Shown one piece after another: positions 62,174-64,000 of a stretch of 64,000 nt of DNA. The notes beneath the pieces were generated by a model. That model made no database searches. It saw only the letters and a list, made by a program, of their open reading frames with translations, and had not been told where the DNA came from. Made by a program: the position numbers and the translations under genes. The DNA is from Geomonas oryzisoli. GTDB taxonomy: Bacteria; Desulfobacterota; Desulfuromonadia; Geobacterales; Geobacteraceae. Location: NCBI RefSeq assembly GCF_018986915.1, contig NZ_CP076723.1, positions 4,306,228 to 4,370,227 of the forward strand, given 5' to 3'. Position 1 is the stretch's first letter. Each line of letters starts with the position of its first letter.

Positions 62174-63088
62174 TTATACGGCACGCTTGCCGGACATGGA
62201 GTAGGCGAGGACGGCTAGGCCCGCAAAGAGAAGCGGGATCCCGGCCATCGCGGTGGGGGTCAGGTGCTCCCGCAGGAACAGGATCCCCAACAAAGCGGCG
62301 ACCAGCGGCTCGGCAAGGGAAAGGGTCACCGCCGAGGCGACCGGAACGCTGCGCAGCCCCATGGCGAAGAGGACGTAGGACAGGGCGGTGACCACGACGC
62401 CGAGGTAAAGAACAACCATGGTCCCTCGGGGTGTGACTACCCAGGCGAGATCGGTGAAGAACAGCACCGGCAGGAGCAGGAGCGCGCCCAGGCAGAAAAC
62501 GACGGCCATGACAGCTTCAGAGCTGCGACCGGGCAGCAGCACCTTGATGGCCATGGTGTAGCAGGCGTAGGAGGTGCCTGCGCCAAGGGCCAACAGGATG
62601 CCCAACACGTCAATGGCGATGTCACCGCCACCGGTGACCAACAGGCTGCAACCGGCGAGGGCGAGCACGGTGGCGATCCCCCATGCCCGACCCGGACGCT
62701 CCCCTCGGACTATGAAGCCCAGAATGCCGGCGATCACAGGGGAACTGCCGATGGCGACCAGCGTGCCGACAGCGACGCCGGTCCTATGCACCGCGGTGAA
62801 AAAGGTGAGTTGGTAGATGGCGACGAAACCGCCCGCGGCCAGCGTCGCCCAGAAGGGCCAGCGCCCCTTGCCGAGGCCGCCTTTCAAGAAGGCAAGCACC
62901 ATCAGGGCCGCGCCTCCCACGATAAGGCGAAAGGCGCCGACGCTCCAGGGACTGACGCCCGCAGGCGAGAGGGCCTGGGCGGTGCCGGAGGTTCCCCAAA
63001 GGGTGGCAGCGGCAAGTACCAGCAGGGCGCCGCCAGCGGCGCCGGTGGTTGCCGGGGCGGGTGCGGTGGAGTCGGGTGCGGTTTCCAT
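62174..63088 (-). CDS. EamA/DMT-family transporter
   Basis: 304 aa from ATG at 63088 (METAPDSTA); a TTG at 63136 would start inside a palindrome and has no RBS. Ten hydrophobic helices in two EamA repeats (first from about 19, second from about 160), with TLWGTSGTAQAL and AMGLRSVPVASAVTLSLAEPL as landmarks. DMT transporters export or exchange metabolites; the substrate is not predictable. A perfect 20-bp palindrome precedes the start. Confidence 0.88.
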   Translation of the reverse strand: METAPDSTAPAPATTGAAGGALLVLAAATLWGTSGTAQALSPAGVSPWSVGAFRLIVGGAALMVLAFLKGGLGKGRWPFWATLAAGGFVAIYQLTFFTAVHRTGVAVGTLVAIGSSPVIAGILGFIVRGERPGRAWGIATVLALAGCSLLVTGGGDIAIDVLGILLALGAGTSYACYTMAIKVLLPGRSSEAVMAVVFCLGALLLLPVLFFTDLAWVVTPRGTMVVLYLGVVVTALSYVLFAMGLRSVPVASAVTLSLAEPLVAALLGILFLREHLTPTAMAGIPLLFAGLAVLAYSMSGKRAV

Positions 63089-63107
63089 GGCGGGTTTCTC
63101 GTTGAGG

Positions 63108-63127
63108 CAGTCGGACCGGTCCGACTG
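63108..63127. promoter_or_regulatory. perfect 20-bp palindrome before the DMT transporter
   Basis: CAGTCGGACCGGTCCGACTG, centred about 30 bp before the chosen start. Symmetry and place suggest an operator. Confidence 0.5.
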
Positions 63128-63159
63128 GTGGGACAAGGTGGAGACTGCCTGATGCTGCC

Positions 63160-64000
63160 TTAGCTATGCTCGCGGGTGGCGTGGAAGCTGAGTTCCTTCC
63201 AGTTCTCCATGGTGTTTTCCAGGCGCCACTGGCTCCCGGCGAGATAGGCCAGGTTCCCTTCGCCATCCAGGTAGAGGTTCATGGCCTCCTTCTTCTGGAA
63301 CTCGTCCAGTTTCTTCCTGTCGCCGGTAACCCAGCGGGCGGTAACGTAGGAAACGGGCTCGTAGACGGCCTTGACGCCGTACTCGTGCTCCAGGCGGTGC
63401 ATGACGACGTCGAACTGGAGCATGCCGACCGCACCGACGATCCAGTCCGCCCCCATCAGCGGGCGGAACACCTGGGTGGTCCCCTCCTCGGCGAGTTGCA
63501 CCAGCCCCTTCTCGAGGGATTTCGACTTGAGCGGGTTCAGGATGCGCACTTTCCGGAAATGTTCCGGCGCGAAATTGGGAATACCGGTATATTTGAGGTC
63601 TTCACCCTGGGTGAAGGTATCGCCGATCTTGATGGTGCCGTGGTTATGGATGCCGATGATGTCGCCGGCATAGGCCTCATCCACGTTGGTGCGGTCCTGG
63701 GCCATGAAGATGGTGGCGTTGGCTATCTGCACCTCGCGCCCCAGCCTCAGGTGTTTCACCTTCATGCCGCGTACGAATTTCCCCGAGCAGATCCTGAAGA
63801 AGGCGATGCGGTCGCGGTGTGCCGGGTCCATGTTCGCCTGGATCTTGAAGGTGAAGCCGGTAAAGGGCTCCTCGTACGGGGACACGATACGGCTGGTGGT
63901 TTCACGCGACAGCGGCGCAGGCGCGTTCTCCACGAAGGAATCCAGCAGCTGCTGCACGCCGAAGGTGTTGATCGCGGAACCGAAGAAGACCGGGGTCTGC
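63160..64000 (-). CDS. prfC: peptide chain release factor 3, C-terminal part (cut by window end)
   Basis: At least 280 codons; the 5' part continues past 64000 (the frame reads [21 protein letters not shown] across the edge). [21 protein letters not shown] is domain II start, [25 protein letters not shown] and [17 protein letters not shown] are the RF3 hallmarks, with the [21 protein letters not shown] block near the end. RF3 is a GTPase that recycles RF1/RF2 after termination. The G domain is outside the window. Confidence 0.95.
   Translation of the reverse strand, partial: QTPVFFGSAINTFGVQQLLDSFVENAPAPLSRETTSRIVSPYEEPFTGFTFKIQANMDPAHRDRIAFFRICSGKFVRGMKVKHLRLGREVQIANATIFMAQDRTNVDEAYAGDIIGIHNHGTIKIGDTFTQGEDLKYTGIPNFAPEHFRKVRILNPLKSKSLEKGLVQLAEEGTTQVFRPLMGADWIVGAVGMLQFDVVMHRLEHEYGVKAVYEPVSYVTARWVTGDRKKLDEFQKKEAMNLYLDGEGNLAYLAGSQWRLENTMENWKELSFHATREHS

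Overview
The window looks like chromosome from a member of the Geobacteraceae (Geobacter / Geomonas / Citrifermentans type). The basis is high GC core genes, an acetate-linked CoA-transferase, multihaem CxxCH proteins, a complete 14-gene complex I operon, an atpZ-atpI-atpB-atpE start of the ATP synthase locus, MshEN-type c-di-GMP receptors and many RayT/REP elements. The organism assignment is inference from gene content. No rRNA or tRNA gene was recognised.

Region 1 (1-19063) is mixed core and accessory. It holds a MazF toxin cut by the window edge, a TetR regulator next to a succinyl/acetyl-CoA transferase with a perfect 20-bp palindrome between them, envelope proteins, a tandem pair of small membrane proteins of which the second carries a frameshift, a double rhodanese, a PAS-LytTR regulator, VapBC and HigBA modules, a c-type cytochrome fused to a von Willebrand factor D-like domain, a porin, a chalcone-isomerase-like protein and a lipoprotein with a histidine-phosphatase signature.

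Region 2 (19064-34160) is an accessory island. At 20223-24914 an old RayT transposase gene with a DnaA-C-like tail appears to have been split by nested RayT/REP elements. Inside the nest sits a pair that looks like a papain-like amidase plus a secreted partner. Next come an AT-rich operon of a membrane Mrr-type nuclease and a membrane NACHT NTPase (25025-28411), a striking array of about 19 diverged units with a 20.4-bp period (28604-28990), a fibronectin-III protein, toxin-antitoxin pieces, and a lysozyme-like effector followed by two secreted small proteins (31754-33880). Several dispersed repeat families punctuate the island.

Region 3 (34214-49530) is nuoA to nuoN on the minus strand, the proton-pumping NADH:quinone oxidoreductase. 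Two gaps inside the operon hold long hairpins built from CGTTCAA heptamers; a related but weaker hairpin lies between atpB and atpE. The nuoA-hemL divergent region carries five GTATAC boxes in 250 bp.

Region 4 (49935-64000) has hemL, two tandem MshEN-domain proteins, a nap operon (napD-A-G-H-B-F, no napC) for periplasmic nitrate reduction, the F0 genes of ATP synthase, a PHP-family phosphatase, a DMT-family exporter and the 3' part of prfC. Together nuo, nap and atp form an energy-conservation block: NADH oxidation feeds quinol, NapGH can pass quinol electrons to NapAB, and F0F1 uses the ion gradient.
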